From Arion vulgaris (lineage: Eukaryota > Mollusca > Gastropoda > Stylommatophora > Arionidae), in the NCBI GenBank assembly GCA_020796225.1, contig CM036771.1:30634703-30698702 (forward strand): a stretch of 64,000 nucleotides of DNA, written 5' to 3'. The position numbers and the translations under genes are program-made. Of this stretch, positions 1-12,714 are shown piece by piece. The stretch's first letter is position 1. Every line of letters begins with the position of its first letter. The notes below the pieces were generated by a model, which saw only the letters and a program-made list of their open reading frames with translations, had not been told where the DNA came from and did no database searches.

Positions 1-125
1 CCGGTGTCGTTAGTGGTCACACGCTGAGGGACATACTGAGGGAGAGATCGGAGCACTTATGGACTAATTTGTTCGACGTGCAGTGATAGCGATCCGACGA
101 CTAAACTAAACTAAACTGTCTATTT
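1..125 (+). mobile_element. RNase-H LINE 3' terminus with TAAAC tail
   Basis: Plus strand reads RERSEHLWTNLFDVQ then stop. It is followed by ACTAAACTAAACTAAACTG, a short tandem 3' tail. It starts before the window. Confidence 0.7.
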
Positions 126-1190
126 AGTCAAAGTTGTTTCTTGTATTTTTTTCTTCTTCTGCGAACGCCCGATGTCAATACAGGCCGAAGTAATGACGCC
201 TGATTTTGCGCTGCTGGCTGATTTCTGCGTGAGGCTTACTTACCATTTGACTGGTGTCCCTCGCCATGCGGTGGACCTTCGCCATCTTCAGAGGTACTTG
301 AAGATTAGATCCTTAAAGTTTGATCGTTACAAGAGTCCTGTTGTCCGAACCACTTGCTTTTGAGTCCTCGTACCCTCGGTACTTTTACGACTAGTGTTGA
401 TTAGTGATGTGCGACTTCTCTATCGGATTTCCTGCCTTTGGTGAGGTTGTTCTGTACGCATCGTATGATAAACGATCTTTAATTATCTTTTTTTTGCAGT
501 ATATTTGGGCTTGGATCTACGCCAAAGAGCATTTACTACTTTGCTGACTGAGCGAGGTCGTTCCGGCTTAGAACCATTCTCAACCCTTCTAGGGTTAGTC
601 ATTGGAACGGTCACTTTTCGGCTGTTTTTTGTATACATTGCTTTTTAACGATCATTTTTCGCCGTATATTTGGGCTTTTTTATCTTTGCCTAAGAGTATC
701 TCTACAATATGCGCCCTTTCTGACTGTGATGTCGTTAAGGATTAGGAACATTCTCAGCAATTAGAGACACATGTGCTTGTCACGCAAACGATCATTATTC
801 GGCGGTTTATTGGCATTCATATGATCTGAGTGTTTGGAACAACGTCGTCTTACTGGTGTAGCAGATCGGTGTCAAAATGTATCGCCCCCGCCAATGTTTG
901 GGTTTGTACCAGTCAAATCATTGCATTATCGGCCTTAATTTTCTATCCACTGTGAGTTTATTCCGGATGGAACGTTCCCCGCAGTTTCGAGAGGCGCGTC
1001 GGAACTTGGCAATTTCTACTCTGCATTTTCCCTGTTCCCTGGAAACACTGGAAGATATACGAGTTCTTTACATACTCATTTAGAACATAAAATGTTTTAT
1101 CCTCTATCTCTGACAAAAATATAAATTTGACCACACCTAGTACCTACATTGAGATCAGGGACTACTGACAAAATAGCTGGAAACAGACAG
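126..1190. other. Unidentified sequence with two diverged direct repeats
   Basis: Blocks near 475-600 and 645-760 share ATATTTGGGCTT, a CCTAAGAG/CCAAAGAG block and GGAACATTCTC-like segments, so a segment of about 180 bp is duplicated. A short ORF at 172-363 has no recognised family. No element ends were found. Confidence 0.4.
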
Positions 1191-1265
1191 AGGATCCTAT
1201 CTGGATAAGTGGGTAGGGATCGAGGAAGACCTACAATATAGGTAGTAGTGCAAGCACAATCACGT
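1190..1265 (+). repeat. Short dispersed repeat also at 59,270-59,350
   Basis: Both copies share AGCGGGTAGGGATCGAGGA-like sequence (AAGTGGGTAGGGATCGAGGA here) followed by GTAGTG-type sequence. Class unknown. Confidence 0.6.
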
Positions 1266-1383
1266 TGGGCAGGTTCATATACGAGTATTTCTCTCCTATC
1301 GTTAAAGGTTATATAGGGCCTGCAAGTAATTTCTCCAGTTTCTCTTCCATGGAATTGAGTCGGATATTTCTTGCCTCTCTCAG

Positions 1384-1653
1384 TCAAGTTCGTGTCATAG
1401 TTGACTTAGTGCGTTCTCTCATTCTTGAACCCTTTGCCTTCCACTTCAATTCCTGCTTTGTTATTCTTGGATCATTTCTTCTAAGAGTGATATGCCCAAT
1501 ATATCTCCATCTTCTCTTTCTCATAGCATTTGTTACTAGGGGCTGACCAGACGTTTCTCTCACTTCATCACAGAGAATGTTGAAAAACTCGTGATAGTTG
1601 AAATTCGTTAACAGTATGCCTGGTTTAAATCTACACATTTTCACCATCTTCAA
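1384..1653 (-). mobile_element. LINE C-terminal relic
   Basis: Open stretch reading TSGQPLVTNAMRKRRWRY, then IGHITLRRNDPRITKQEL. Same family as 12.24-12.56 kb. Confidence 0.72.
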
Positions 1654-1667
1654 AAGTTATATTGGCA

Positions 1668-1827
1668 ATTCTCACTAGTGCTACAGAGTTTGTGCACTGC
1701 TGCTGAGATTCTCACTAGTGCTACAGAGTTTGTGCACTGCTGCTGAGATTCTCACTAGTGCTACAGAGTTTATGCACTACTGCTGAGATTCTCACTAGTG
1801 CTACAGAGTTTGTGCACTGCTGCTGAG
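1668..1827 (+). repeat. 40-bp tandem repeat, 4 copies, inside a SINE
   Basis: ATTCTCACTAGTGCTACAGA starts each of four 40-bp units. The unit equals the CTACAGAGTTTGTGCACTGC segment of the type A SINE that follows directly, so it is an internal SINE expansion. Confidence 0.94.
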
Positions 1828-1915
1828 ATTTTCCTTTGTAATAAAAAGATAGGAGCACATATAGTTATTCATCAAAGTGCAATGTTGATGGTGCTATCAG
1901 CTAATCAACCACACA
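1828..1915 (+). mobile_element. SINE A 3' end
   Basis: Plus-strand copy of the SINE A tail region (AGATAGGAGCACATATAG and CAATGTTGATGGTGC), preceded by the 40-bp expansion. Confidence 0.7.
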
Positions 1916-3499
1916 TTCAGATGAGCACCAATGAATCTGCATAGCTGTTCAATAAATTGGTTCAATAACAAATAGCCATATCAAGTTTTATTCGTCCATA
2001 GATCAATTTTATTATAAACTAACTAGCATCTGCAATTGCTTGGACATTTTCCAAATCAGAGATTAAAAAATGATAATTTTCTAAGAATATTAACCCTTTC
2101 GCTCTGTAATTCATTTTACCTCTGGACGCATTTATATGCAATGTATACTATATTTGCCAGTCTAACGGCTTTGAGTCATCTTATAAAATATGACAAACCA
2201 ATATATCGTCTCAGAAGGACAAAAGAGTTAAAATACCAACAGAAGTTATTTTGAATTTAAATCTCATGTAATAGTACAAATCATCCTGATTATCAATGAT
2301 GCATCAATGTTGTTGAGGACAACAAGTATTTTTGTGCAACTAATACAGATAACAGCATGTGATAAAAATATAGTTAATATAACAGAATTATGTAACACAA
2401 ACGAGCAATTGTTGTTAGTGTCCTACAGGTATTGATACTCAATTATTTCTCCGGTCAAGTAGACAATATCAGTAATTCAGTTGCTTACTGTATTTCCAGA
2501 TGTCTTGTCATGTATTTTGATATGTTTATCCATTGACTGCTTATTTTACATTTAACCATTTATGTTGTCACAGGGTAGCTAGTTCTAGCTTTCTAAATGT
2601 GTGTCCAATTAATTGTGTCCGTCTTCTTCTTATTTTACATAGCTTTTACCTTTTGATGATTGTTTCTTACAATAATAATTCATTGGATTTCTCAGCTGCT
2701 CATGTTATGTGTAATATTTTTCTCACAAAATATACGTTGTTGTAACAAGAAATTTATCTTCTTGTTCATTAATTGTCTATGATTCATATCCATAAAAGAG
2801 GACTGGTTCTATATAATACTACAAGAATTTTCTGTCACTACATACCTACCATGTGATCATCATTAATCAATAACCAATTTCACTAACCCTAATTATGTTC
2901 TTTATTCCTGTTGCACAAGCTTATTCTGTCTCTAAGTGTTTCATGGTGTTTCAATTAATTCTCTTATTTGAATATCTTTCCTTTTAAATTATTGTTACAT
3001 CTGGTTCTAGTCTTTTGTTTGGTCCAATGTTTCTAGTTTACACATTTTTAGTCCTCCTTTTTTCAGTTACTCTTTTCATCTTCACCATTTCTCTTGTTGT
3101 GTATGATGCTGTAGTAATAGTGACCCTTTAATGACTGACAACAGCAGTAAATAGATGAAAACTTTCCAAGGAAATATTGGGAGGACACAAAATCAACAGT
3201 TGATATAATGCAAATGACACAGTGACATTTAACATACAACAATTTTAACAACATATACAGAAATTAAAAAATATAAAACAACACTTAGCATTGATTTAAA
3301 AAAAAAATAATTAAGGAAAATTACTCCAGAAAGTATAACTACTAAGAAGTACATATATCTCTATAACATTCTTATATGCTTGATATAATTTAAGTTATTT
3401 TATCATATTTTTTATTAGATATCTGGTTGATGGCAAGATGGCTATTGAATTACTAACCGTTGGAATTAATATTTGGTATGCTGTAGTTTTTGACATTTT
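1916..3499. other. AT-rich intergenic DNA
   Basis: No coding, RNA or clear repeat signal seen. Short ORFs here are at chance level for AT-rich DNA. Confidence 0.6.
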
Positions 3500-3745
3500 C
3501 TAAATGCAAATGGATGCAATTCAAGCTCAAAGTGTGTTCACTTGCTTAGGAGCTGTATGGCTGAGGATCTATTCAGTCTTTAACGTAAAACTCGACTTCT
3601 GGCCATGCTACGATGAAGTGTGCACCGGCGCCAGAACCTGTCATAACAAAAACACAATGCTCAGCGGTATCAGCTGGACGCTGCTGGATTTGTTGCAGTG
3701 GGAATCAGAGCACCTATAGACATTTCCAGAGTGCCATGTTGATAG
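3500..3745 (+). mobile_element. RNase-H LINE 3' end
   Basis: Ends with SWTLLDLLQWESEHL then TAG, the family's WTLLxxLQxxSEHLW signature, followed by a GTTGATAG tail. Confidence 0.7.
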
Positions 3746-3749
3746 TTCT

Positions 3750-4190
3750 CATATAACTGATAACTATTATTTTTAAAAGCACACATATGCTGTATGTTTT
3801 AAATAACAAACAACCTGCTGCCTTGCAAGTTCGCTGAGGCAGTCAAAGGCTGACGAGAGCAAACCAGTAAACGCTGGTTGGAATTGGACACATGCCGAAA
3901 GACAAGCACCAGGGCTCCAAATGGTACTGAAGATGTGACATAGAAATACGTTCTTGGCAAAGGCTGTTTATACATCCCAATAAGAATGGTCAAAATAGCA
4001 GAAAAGAACGATCGAGAGAGAGAGAGAAATAACAAACATAATGTTTGCTAACATCTGGTGATTATTATTTCTGCCACCGCTCTTTTTCTATATTTGTAAC
4101 TATATTTGATGTTACTATTGACATCCTTCATTATAGCTTATTGTTTTGATGAACTTTCATATTCGATTTTAGGGAGCAGCATCAAAATAT
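3750..4190. other. No recognised feature
   Basis: Contains a GAGAGAGAGA stretch near 4,014-4,026. Otherwise unremarkable intergenic sequence. Confidence 0.5.
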
Positions 4191-4194
4191 TTAA

Positions 4195-4735
4195 GAATAG
4201 TTAACTAGTTAGTTCCTTTCGTGCCAAAGGCGGCACATAGGGCAAGGTTTTAGATCTCCATGTGATGCGGTTCGTTGCTAGCAGTTGGAGATCTTGTATG
4301 GTTTTACATCCCAATAGTTTACTTTCTTGTTGGATTGTTCTTCGAAGAGTGGTCTTTGGTCTTCCACGTTTTCTTTTCCCAACTGGTGACCACATAAGGA
4401 CTTATCGATTTTGTCTCTTTTCGTCTGATCAAAGAACATGACCTAAATATTTCCACCTTCGTTTCCTTATAATATTTGATACGGGTTGTTGGTGTGTTCT
4501 ATCTCTCACTGTGTTGTTTGAAACAAAATCACTCCATTTTACTTTTAGTAATTTCCGGAGACATTTATTCTCAAAGCTGTCCAGTTTCTGATCAATTTTG
4601 TTTGCTGATTTCCAACTTTCATAACCATAGGTCAGTAGAGGAATCACACAGGACCTAAACAATTTAACTTTTGTACATATACTAAGGTCTTGAGATTGCC
4701 AGATAATGAATATGAGAAGAAAACTTAACATTATA
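4195..4735 (-). mobile_element. LINE 3' fragment, same family as 16.0-17.1 kb
   Basis: Two minus-strand frames read [36 protein letters not shown] and [20 protein letters not shown]. The tail reads AACTAGTTAACT on the minus strand. One frameshift separates the parts near 4,400-4,430. Confidence 0.82.
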
Positions 4736-4934
4736 TCATATAGAATAAAAAAATGTTTTCCAGCATCCCACTGGAGTGTATTTATTGTAATATTTATTTT
4801 ATATATTTTAAATTTAAATTACCTCTGTTTAATGCAATTATGAAATTGAAAATTACAAAGGAAAAATTGTGCAATGTGTTCAGATTTGGAAATGTGTCAA
4901 AATTTAATGTATTAGATAAAGATTGATATAGCTA

Positions 4935-5190
4935 TTGCTCGTGTGGTGCCAGGGCCCGCAAGGTAAGCAATAGTAAAACTGCAACCTACAATGCATGTCG
5001 TAAGATGCGACTGATGTAGGCCCTAGGGATGCTACCCTAGTAAATAAAAGCAGTGCAGGAATCGGGATGTACTGGCCTACTGGAAGGTGCACGATAACTG
5101 GCACACTGTACAATCGCTCTTAGGCTCAGATCACATACAAATCACACAGAGTGGTTGACAAGTGGTCGATATGGAGCGTTCGAAGAAGAT
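4935..5190 (+). mobile_element. SINE B copy
   Basis: Core ATGTCGTAAGATGCGACTGA, body with CTAGTAAATAAAAGCAG, and an end CGTTCGAAGAAGATG. Copies share the core and an AAG-rich tail. The 5' end does not show clear tRNA boxes. Confidence 0.75.
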
Positions 5191-5499
5191 GTAGCTATAA
5201 ACCATTTTGATAAATATAAAACTAGGATTAAGCAGACATTATTATGTTTACCAATAATGTATAATAATAATAATATTACGACATTAAAACGATCATATAC
5301 GGTGTTAAGTAATTTGACAAACATTGATTTCATATATAATATAATTCTCAGATTGTAGGACATCTTGTATCAAAGGCCAGGATATGCCAGTGATGTTCAT
5401 TTCAGCTTTATTTGTTCCTGTCATGTTGAATACACTTGTAAGAAATATTAAACTGTCATTTTGTCAGTGCCACAGCTGCATACATCTTTATATCTTTGA

Positions 5500-5945
5500 T
5501 TAATTGATTGATTGATTAATTAATAGGACCATGATCATTGTGCTTCAGTGAGTAATCATGTGTGATCCAATCTATTTCTTACACAGAACGATCTCAGCTG
5601 CAGTGCACAAACTCCATAGCATCGTCAAGGGTACCCGATGTAACTTTGAAGATAGTGAAGATAATTTTGTAGAAATTTGATTTTACATCTTTTCTAATGA
5701 ATTTTGACAGGGCAGCGGCTATCCAGCCTGCTCTTCTCTATTTTGAATTGCCAAGGGTTCTTTTATGTACTCAAATTGAACATGGGACCTACTTTTTTAT
5801 CATCCGTCTCCGGTTTGACTTGGAACTCGATCTCACCTACAATGAGATCAGGGATCTCTGGAAAAATATACAGATGGCTGCAAGAGGGAGCAAACCTTGT
5901 TCCTTAGGCATGAGTACCTAACCTCTATGCCACAGAGTTCTGTTG
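5500..5945 (-). mobile_element. SINE A copy, tRNA-derived head
   Basis: On the minus strand it starts with an A-box-like GGCATAGAGGTTAGG and a B-box-like GGTTTGCTCCC. A conserved body follows, and it ends with GATCATGGTCCTATTAATTA and an AATC-type tail. Confidence 0.75.
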
Positions 5946-6204
5946 TAGTCTGCACATATTTTGAAAACAAAAAACTGTTCTATTTATAGTGTGGTAGTGT
6001 GTATAGTTTTTGTGTAGTGTTCTCAAACTATAATGAAATGCTTTAATGATGTAGTTAACTGATTGACTACTGGGTTTCTTTCGCCTCTGGACGGAATTAT
6101 TTTTTTAGTTTCAAAAATATTTGCACACATACTTTTGCTAAACTAAAATATTGTTTCTAAGTATGATTTAAAGCTAAACTTATTATATATGAAATTAAAG
6201 ATAA

Positions 6205-6849
6205 ATGAATGTACTTTCATAAAATATTTATTGTGTCCAAAAATATAATGTTGTGTTGACTATGCTTGAAAAATATTAGCATGTATTTTAAAAAAACTAA
6301 TTGAAATTGTGAGAACGAAAATCCAACTTTTCAAGGGCCTTGATGAACATTATGTGAAATAAATAAATCTAACTGCTATCTTTATAAATGTAATCCATTT
6401 ATGAATACACAAATGTTGATAAAATAGTGAAGGAGTGTATGGTTTATTAAATGTTCACAAAATAGCATCATGAACATTCATAAAAATCGCTAGTTTTTAC
6501 GGTCACAGGGTATCCTAAAATGATTGATAAACTCCGTTCAATTCGAATTCTAGCATAAACCATGCTGCTATGTATTCGTTATCGTTTACACATCACTTCT
6601 AAGTAGTTTCTGGTTAATATAAATCTTCAATAGGAACAAAAAATAATAAAAACTCAACAAAATAGTAATTGTCTTTTGAGCGACGCTTGGTCCAGGCAGA
6701 TAAGAAATAGTTACACTTGAGTGTTCCACGGCACGGAATCAGTTAATACCTTTCAAACTGTGTTGCAAGTTTTTTAAGTGAATCTTAAACAAAAGTATAT
6801 CTATAATTACATTTCTTTAAAAAATAAACCAGTTTCATTAAAGTGGCAT
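6205..6849 (-). other. Probable SELENBP1 3' UTR and polyadenylation signals
   Basis: AT-rich sequence follows the stop codon with no coding signal. AATAAA hexamers on the minus strand lie at 6448-6443 and 6232-6227. The real cleavage site cannot be fixed without transcript data. Confidence 0.45.
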
Positions 6850-7012
6850 TTAAAGCCAGATATCTGATGTGCAGTCACCACCTGGGTATCTTATCTCATG
6901 ACCAACAACCGGACCAAAGGGCTCTTCTCCAAAGTCGACAAGGAACTTGTCATTGAGTGTTAGTCCACCATTTACATTATCCACATCAATTTGTAGCATC
7001 CATCCACCACGC
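6850..7012 (-). CDS. SELENBP1: SELENBP1 last coding exon
   Basis: After acceptor AAACAG it completes the split Lys and reads [19 protein letters not shown], then [14 protein letters not shown] and [16 protein letters not shown], followed by TAA at 6850-6852. The terminal SDIW motif is the normal end of the family, so the C-terminus is complete. Confidence 0.97.
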
Positions 7013-10000
7013 CTGTTTGAAAGAACAGTTTAAAAATTGAATTACGAACTAGGTTGATGAATTATTCTGTCAGGGTAAATATGAGTATACTTTGGAGAGT
7101 AAGAAGGCCAAAAAAAAGTAAAGAACCGATTTTCCTACTATAAGGTAAATTGAAAAAAAAGTGTCAGAGCAGTATTTTATTTTACCAACGGCACATGATA
7201 AGTGATGTGGTCAACATCATGCCAAGCCGTCTTTACTCCCCAGTCTTTCTTTGGTACCCAAGTGGATGTTGGGTTGATACTGTCAGATAAAATTTCACTG
7301 TGGAATATGATCTTAAGACCCCATTCCTACAAATTGAACGTAATATGCTGTGTCAGCTCACATACTCTAGAAAGTAATGTGGTAGTTTTCCATCATATAC
7401 TCACTCCCCCTTTGGGATAACAAATTCTTGTTGTTGAAATAATAAATAAACAAACAGAAAAATCTTTGTAGAACCGCAGTGATGTGGTTCTACAGAAGAA
7501 TGCTGAGAATTTCATGACTACTAACGACTAATGTTAACGTGCTGAAAGAGCTCAATGCACAGAGCAAGCTCATTATCACAGTCAAAGACGCCAGAGTGGT
7601 TACCGGGCCCAAATTTGGGGAGTAAAGAATATAAGCACTGTTACCTGTCACGCATGTCGTAAGAGGCGACTAAGGAGGTTTTGCTGAAGTTGGATGCACG
7701 TGTCCTAAACGTGTAGAATCTATGCGTTTAGGGGCCTACCAAACCAATGTGCAACATATACATGTGCTTAGCAAAGATCAAACATATCACAAAGAGTGAT
7801 TAATTAAAGTTGGTCATAAAGAACAAATGCAAAGAAGAAGAAGACATAGTCAAAGAGGAGTCAACATTTTTGTGCATGCAATGAATTGTTGAAGGCAAGG
7901 GCACTAGCAACGCTATATATATCCTAAGAACACTAATAGAAAGATCTATAGAAGTAAAAGCAGATCTATACTTGTGCTTTATAAACTACACCAAGGCGTT
8001 CGACAAAGTAAACCATCAAGAACTTTCCAAAATGTAAGAGAGCTTAAACATCAACAGCAAAGATCTAAGAGTCATTCAGAACATATACTGGCATCAAACA
8101 GCAGCCATAAAAATAGACAAAAAGATAGGAACTTTCCAGAAGATCAAAAAGGGTATTAGACAAGGATGTGTATTATCACCAGACCTGTTCTCACTGTATT
8201 GTGAAAGCATTTTTAGGTCTATAAAAAATATTGCTGGAATAACTGTAGGAGGACATACCATAAATAACCTGAGATAAGCTGATGATACTGTCTAGCAAGA
8301 AATGACATGGAGCTCCAGAAATTAGTTGATAAGGTTGTGACAGAAAGTAACAACAAAGGACTAAGTTTGAATATTAAAAAGACAGAAGTTATGATCATAT
8401 CAAAAAAGCAGGCTTTGACAAAATGCACCATCACAGTAAATGAGACTGAGCTAAGACAAGTGCAGCAATTTAAATAGAGTCCTGGTAACATCAAATGGCA
8501 GATGCCAATCAGAAATAAAGAGCAGAATAGGACAAGTGAAAACATTGTTCCTGAAAATGAGAAGCATTATCTAAAAAGTCCTTGTCAATTTGCGATCAGA
8601 ATGCGAGTTATTCAGTGCTACATAAAACAATACTGACTTACGGATGCGAGTCATGGACAATGAACACACAGATTGTAAAATCTTGAGGGCCACAGAGATG
8701 TGGTTTTACAGAAGAATGATGAGAATCTTATGGACTGCTAAAATGACTAATGTTGAGGTGTTGAACGATATCGAGACACAGAGAAAGCTTATCATCAATA
8801 TAAGAAAGAGGCAGTCATCATTTTTGGGCATGTGATGAGGAGGGGAGGTTTAGAACACACTGTAACAACTAGTAAAATTGAGGGTAGATGAGACAGAGGA
8901 AAACAGAGAGAGAAAATTTTGGATGGCTTGACTTCGTGTCACGTTGGAGCGACAACATCTGAGTTGATAGCAAACACTAAAGATAGAGATTTGCGGAGAG
9001 CCATGATCGCTTACACCAGTCGGCACGGCTCCTGATGATGATGATGAATGAGAAAAAGAGGTTTAGAAAACATAGTGAGAACCAAGGAAACCAATAAGGG
9101 ATGAAACAAAGAATATGATTATACTAGGTAATTGAGCATGCACAGCAGTAAATGAGGAATAATGTAGTTGCACCATTTGTAAACAGAGAAAATAGATTTT
9201 AAAAACGGATACAAATTTCTGTCTATCAAAGCATATTTGGTCAAAATCACAGGCCATCCCTACTTTCCAATGTTTCTCTGGTGATCAGTTGAAGCTGGGT
9301 CAAACTGAGAGCTGTTGATGTCTATAAAAGTTTCACATGTAAATCTCAAGCGAAGCTGGGTAGTAACGCTAGTGGTAAATAAGAATGAAGAAAGCTAGTG
9401 ATGATTATATTCTTTCTTCTTTCTTTCTTTTGTCATCACACTGCTACCGGGTTGTTGCCCAGTGTCGTGGTTTTCTGTTTTGTCTTGCGCTGTTTTGGTG
9501 GCTTGTGTGATTGTTATCTTTGCTCTTTCACAGGATTGATGATTATATGCACCTCCAAATAATAAGAATGCTTGATGATCGTAAAGACACCTGATTGCCC
9601 TGATGATTTTGCCTATAACCAATCAGATCTGACATCATGTTCCAGTACAATTCAGTAGATGTTGTCCTATTAAACTACTATATAGTTAGGTATAGTTAGT
9701 TAGTTAGTTTGTTCCTTTCGTGCCAAAGGCGGCACATAGGGCAGAGGATTTAGATCTCCATATGATGCGGTTCGTTGCTAGCAGTTGGAGATCTTGTATG
9801 GTTTTACATCCCAATAGTTTACTTTCTTGTAGGATTGTTCTTCAAAGAGTACTCTTAGGTATTCCACGTTCTCTTTTCCCAACTGGTGACCACATAAAGA
9901 CTTGTCGATTTATTTTATTTTCGTCTGATCTAAGAATATGACCTAAATATTTCCACCTTCGTTTCCTTATAATATTTAATATTTGATACGGGTTGTTGCT

Positions 10001-12615
10001 GAGTTCTATCTCTCACTGTGCTGAATATAGTTAGGTTTACTGTTCATAAATTGATCAAACTTCACAGGTGTATAAGACCTACATGCCATAAGAGCCTAAT
10101 GAAGTGCAACATACTCAGGCTCTTGACACAAACCACACAGATTACATAGAGTATTTAACTTAATTGATAAGAACGAACAAAAGCAAAGAAAAATGTTCTT
10201 AAAATCTTATCAGCAACCCATTTGTACAAACAAATTTGTGTGCAATTTTTCCCTTATATTATCAGAAGTTTTGTTCAATCTTCTTATTTTCTCTAATCCT
10301 GTTTTGTCTCACAGTATCGGGATAAGAAAGTTTTATAGAACAAGCTTTTGTGTACTCTTCATAAATAGTGTTTTTGCCACCTCTGTTATCCCTGAGGTCC
10401 AACTTTACGTATCCAGGTTTTTGCTTATATCCATTGTATCGGAGTAACATTGTTCTTTGAGGCGCACTGTTTGTTGGTTATCTGCTTATGTGGCAGAACC
10501 ATTTAATTTGTTGGTTAAACCTAACAAATCCAAATTGAAATAAATGGTTTTGTTACAAAAATAGCAATGAAAAACGGACATAGTGTTAGGAACAATTTCA
10601 TGAGTATGTTTCATTGAGAAAGCTTGGTTGAAGAAACTATAAAATGTTGTTGTTGACAAGTTGCTGTCCTTTGTTTCATTGGGAATGGGAGGAAATAATA
10701 ATCATAAGAAGAATGAAGATTATAAGAAGCAATTTATGAAACTTGTTTGAATACCGGGTAAGGAAAACTGATTTAAAAAATTTGACTAATAAAATCTCAA
10801 ATATTTGCATGTTAACCTTTTCCCTCCGTAATTAATTTTTTACCATTGGATGCATTTATAATGCAATGTCGCCAGAGTGGTTACCGGGTCCAAATTTGGA
10901 GTGTAAAGAATAGAACCACTGTTACCTGCCACGCATGTCAGTAAGAGGCTGACTAAGGAGGTTTGGTTGAAATCGGATGCATATGTCCTAAACATGTAGA
11001 AGTCGATGCGTTTAGGGGCCTACCAAACCAATGTGCAACATACATGTGTTCTTGGCAAAGATCAAACATATCACAAAGAATGATTAAAATTGGTTGTAAA
11101 GAACGAAAGCAAAGAAGAAGAAGATAATGCAATGTATATGAAAGTAGACAGTATACTGTCTTTATGTCATCTTAAAAAATACCACAAGCCAATATATCAG
11201 CTCAGAAGGGTGGAAAGGTTAAACTGAGAGATTAATACAATCTGATACTTACTTGCAGATCTCAGGATAAAACTGCTGATCCCAGGAAGAGTGTAAGGAA
11301 TTAGTAACATAAATACGCTTGCCATCCAAGCTCATCTGAATCATTTGTGGAGATCCCTCAAGCCGCTTGCCTTTCACAAATACTGGAGCTGGCTGGCTCT
11401 AGTAAATATATTTAGACTTATTTTTGAATAAATATTGTAGCAGACTTATTTATTATATATTTTTTCTCTATCTTCAGATATGCAGAATCTCAGATAAATT
11501 TCATATAATGTCACTTTATCAAATTTTGTAAAATAATTTTAGGAAAATTACACAACCGATAACATTAGTGATTTGCATGGATTATCATCATCACATCAGT
11601 CCAGACAGGCACATAGGTAATCTGATCTCCTCCCCAACTCCCTCATCAGTCTAGACAAGCACTAGGTGATCTGATCTCTCCCAACTCCTCATCAGTCCAG
11701 ACATGCACATAGGTGATCTGATCTCCTCCCCAACTCCCTCATCAGTCCAGACAGGCACATAGGTGATCTGATCTCCTCCCCAACTCCCTCATCAGCATAA
11801 CGTAACTGATGACACTATTTTATTGTTGATCAAATGTATTGTACTTTAACAAAGCGTTTAGGTCCGATATTTTCTTGTTTCAGTCCCATTTTTTTACAAT
11901 GACCAGGGATACAGATTTTTCTTGACGTTGATTTCTGCACTACCCAATGTCTGTTCTTTCCTCACCTCAGTTATACTAGCCAGGGGATCTGCTTTCTGGT
12001 TACCTTACATACCCACATGGCCCAGCACAAAAATAAAAATTAGGTGGGCCATATGATTATCGATGTGGAAATGACATTGTGCTTCAAATCTTATTCATCA
12101 ACAAATTAAATAGTGAAACATATATATATATATATCAGCATTTAAAAGTTTAAATAAAATATGGAACAGCAAGTCATATAGTTTTAAAACTAAATTACAC
12201 ATTTTCAACTAAAATATTATACCAATCCAATATTATACCAATATTATGCCAGCGAGTTGAAATTGACTAACGATATAGAAAGTAAGTTGAATGCATTTGA
12301 AAATAGATATCTGCAAAAAATAATGAGCATAAAATGGGCAAATTCACGAGAAGGGATGAAATCAGAGATATGTCTAATCAACCAGTAGTATCAACTGTAA
12401 TAAGAAGGAGAAGATGGAGATATTTTGGGCATACCTTGAGAAGAAATGATCAAAGAATACAAAGCAGACATTGAAGTGTGAGGCAAAGGGTTCAAGAACG
12501 AGAGGACATTCTAGGAAACCCTGAAACAAACTTTGCTGAGAGGAAAAATATCCCACTCAATTCTGTGGAAGAGATTGAACGAGTTGCCTAGAACAGAGCG
12601 GTATGGAGAAATAAA

Positions 12616-12714
<99 letters not shown>

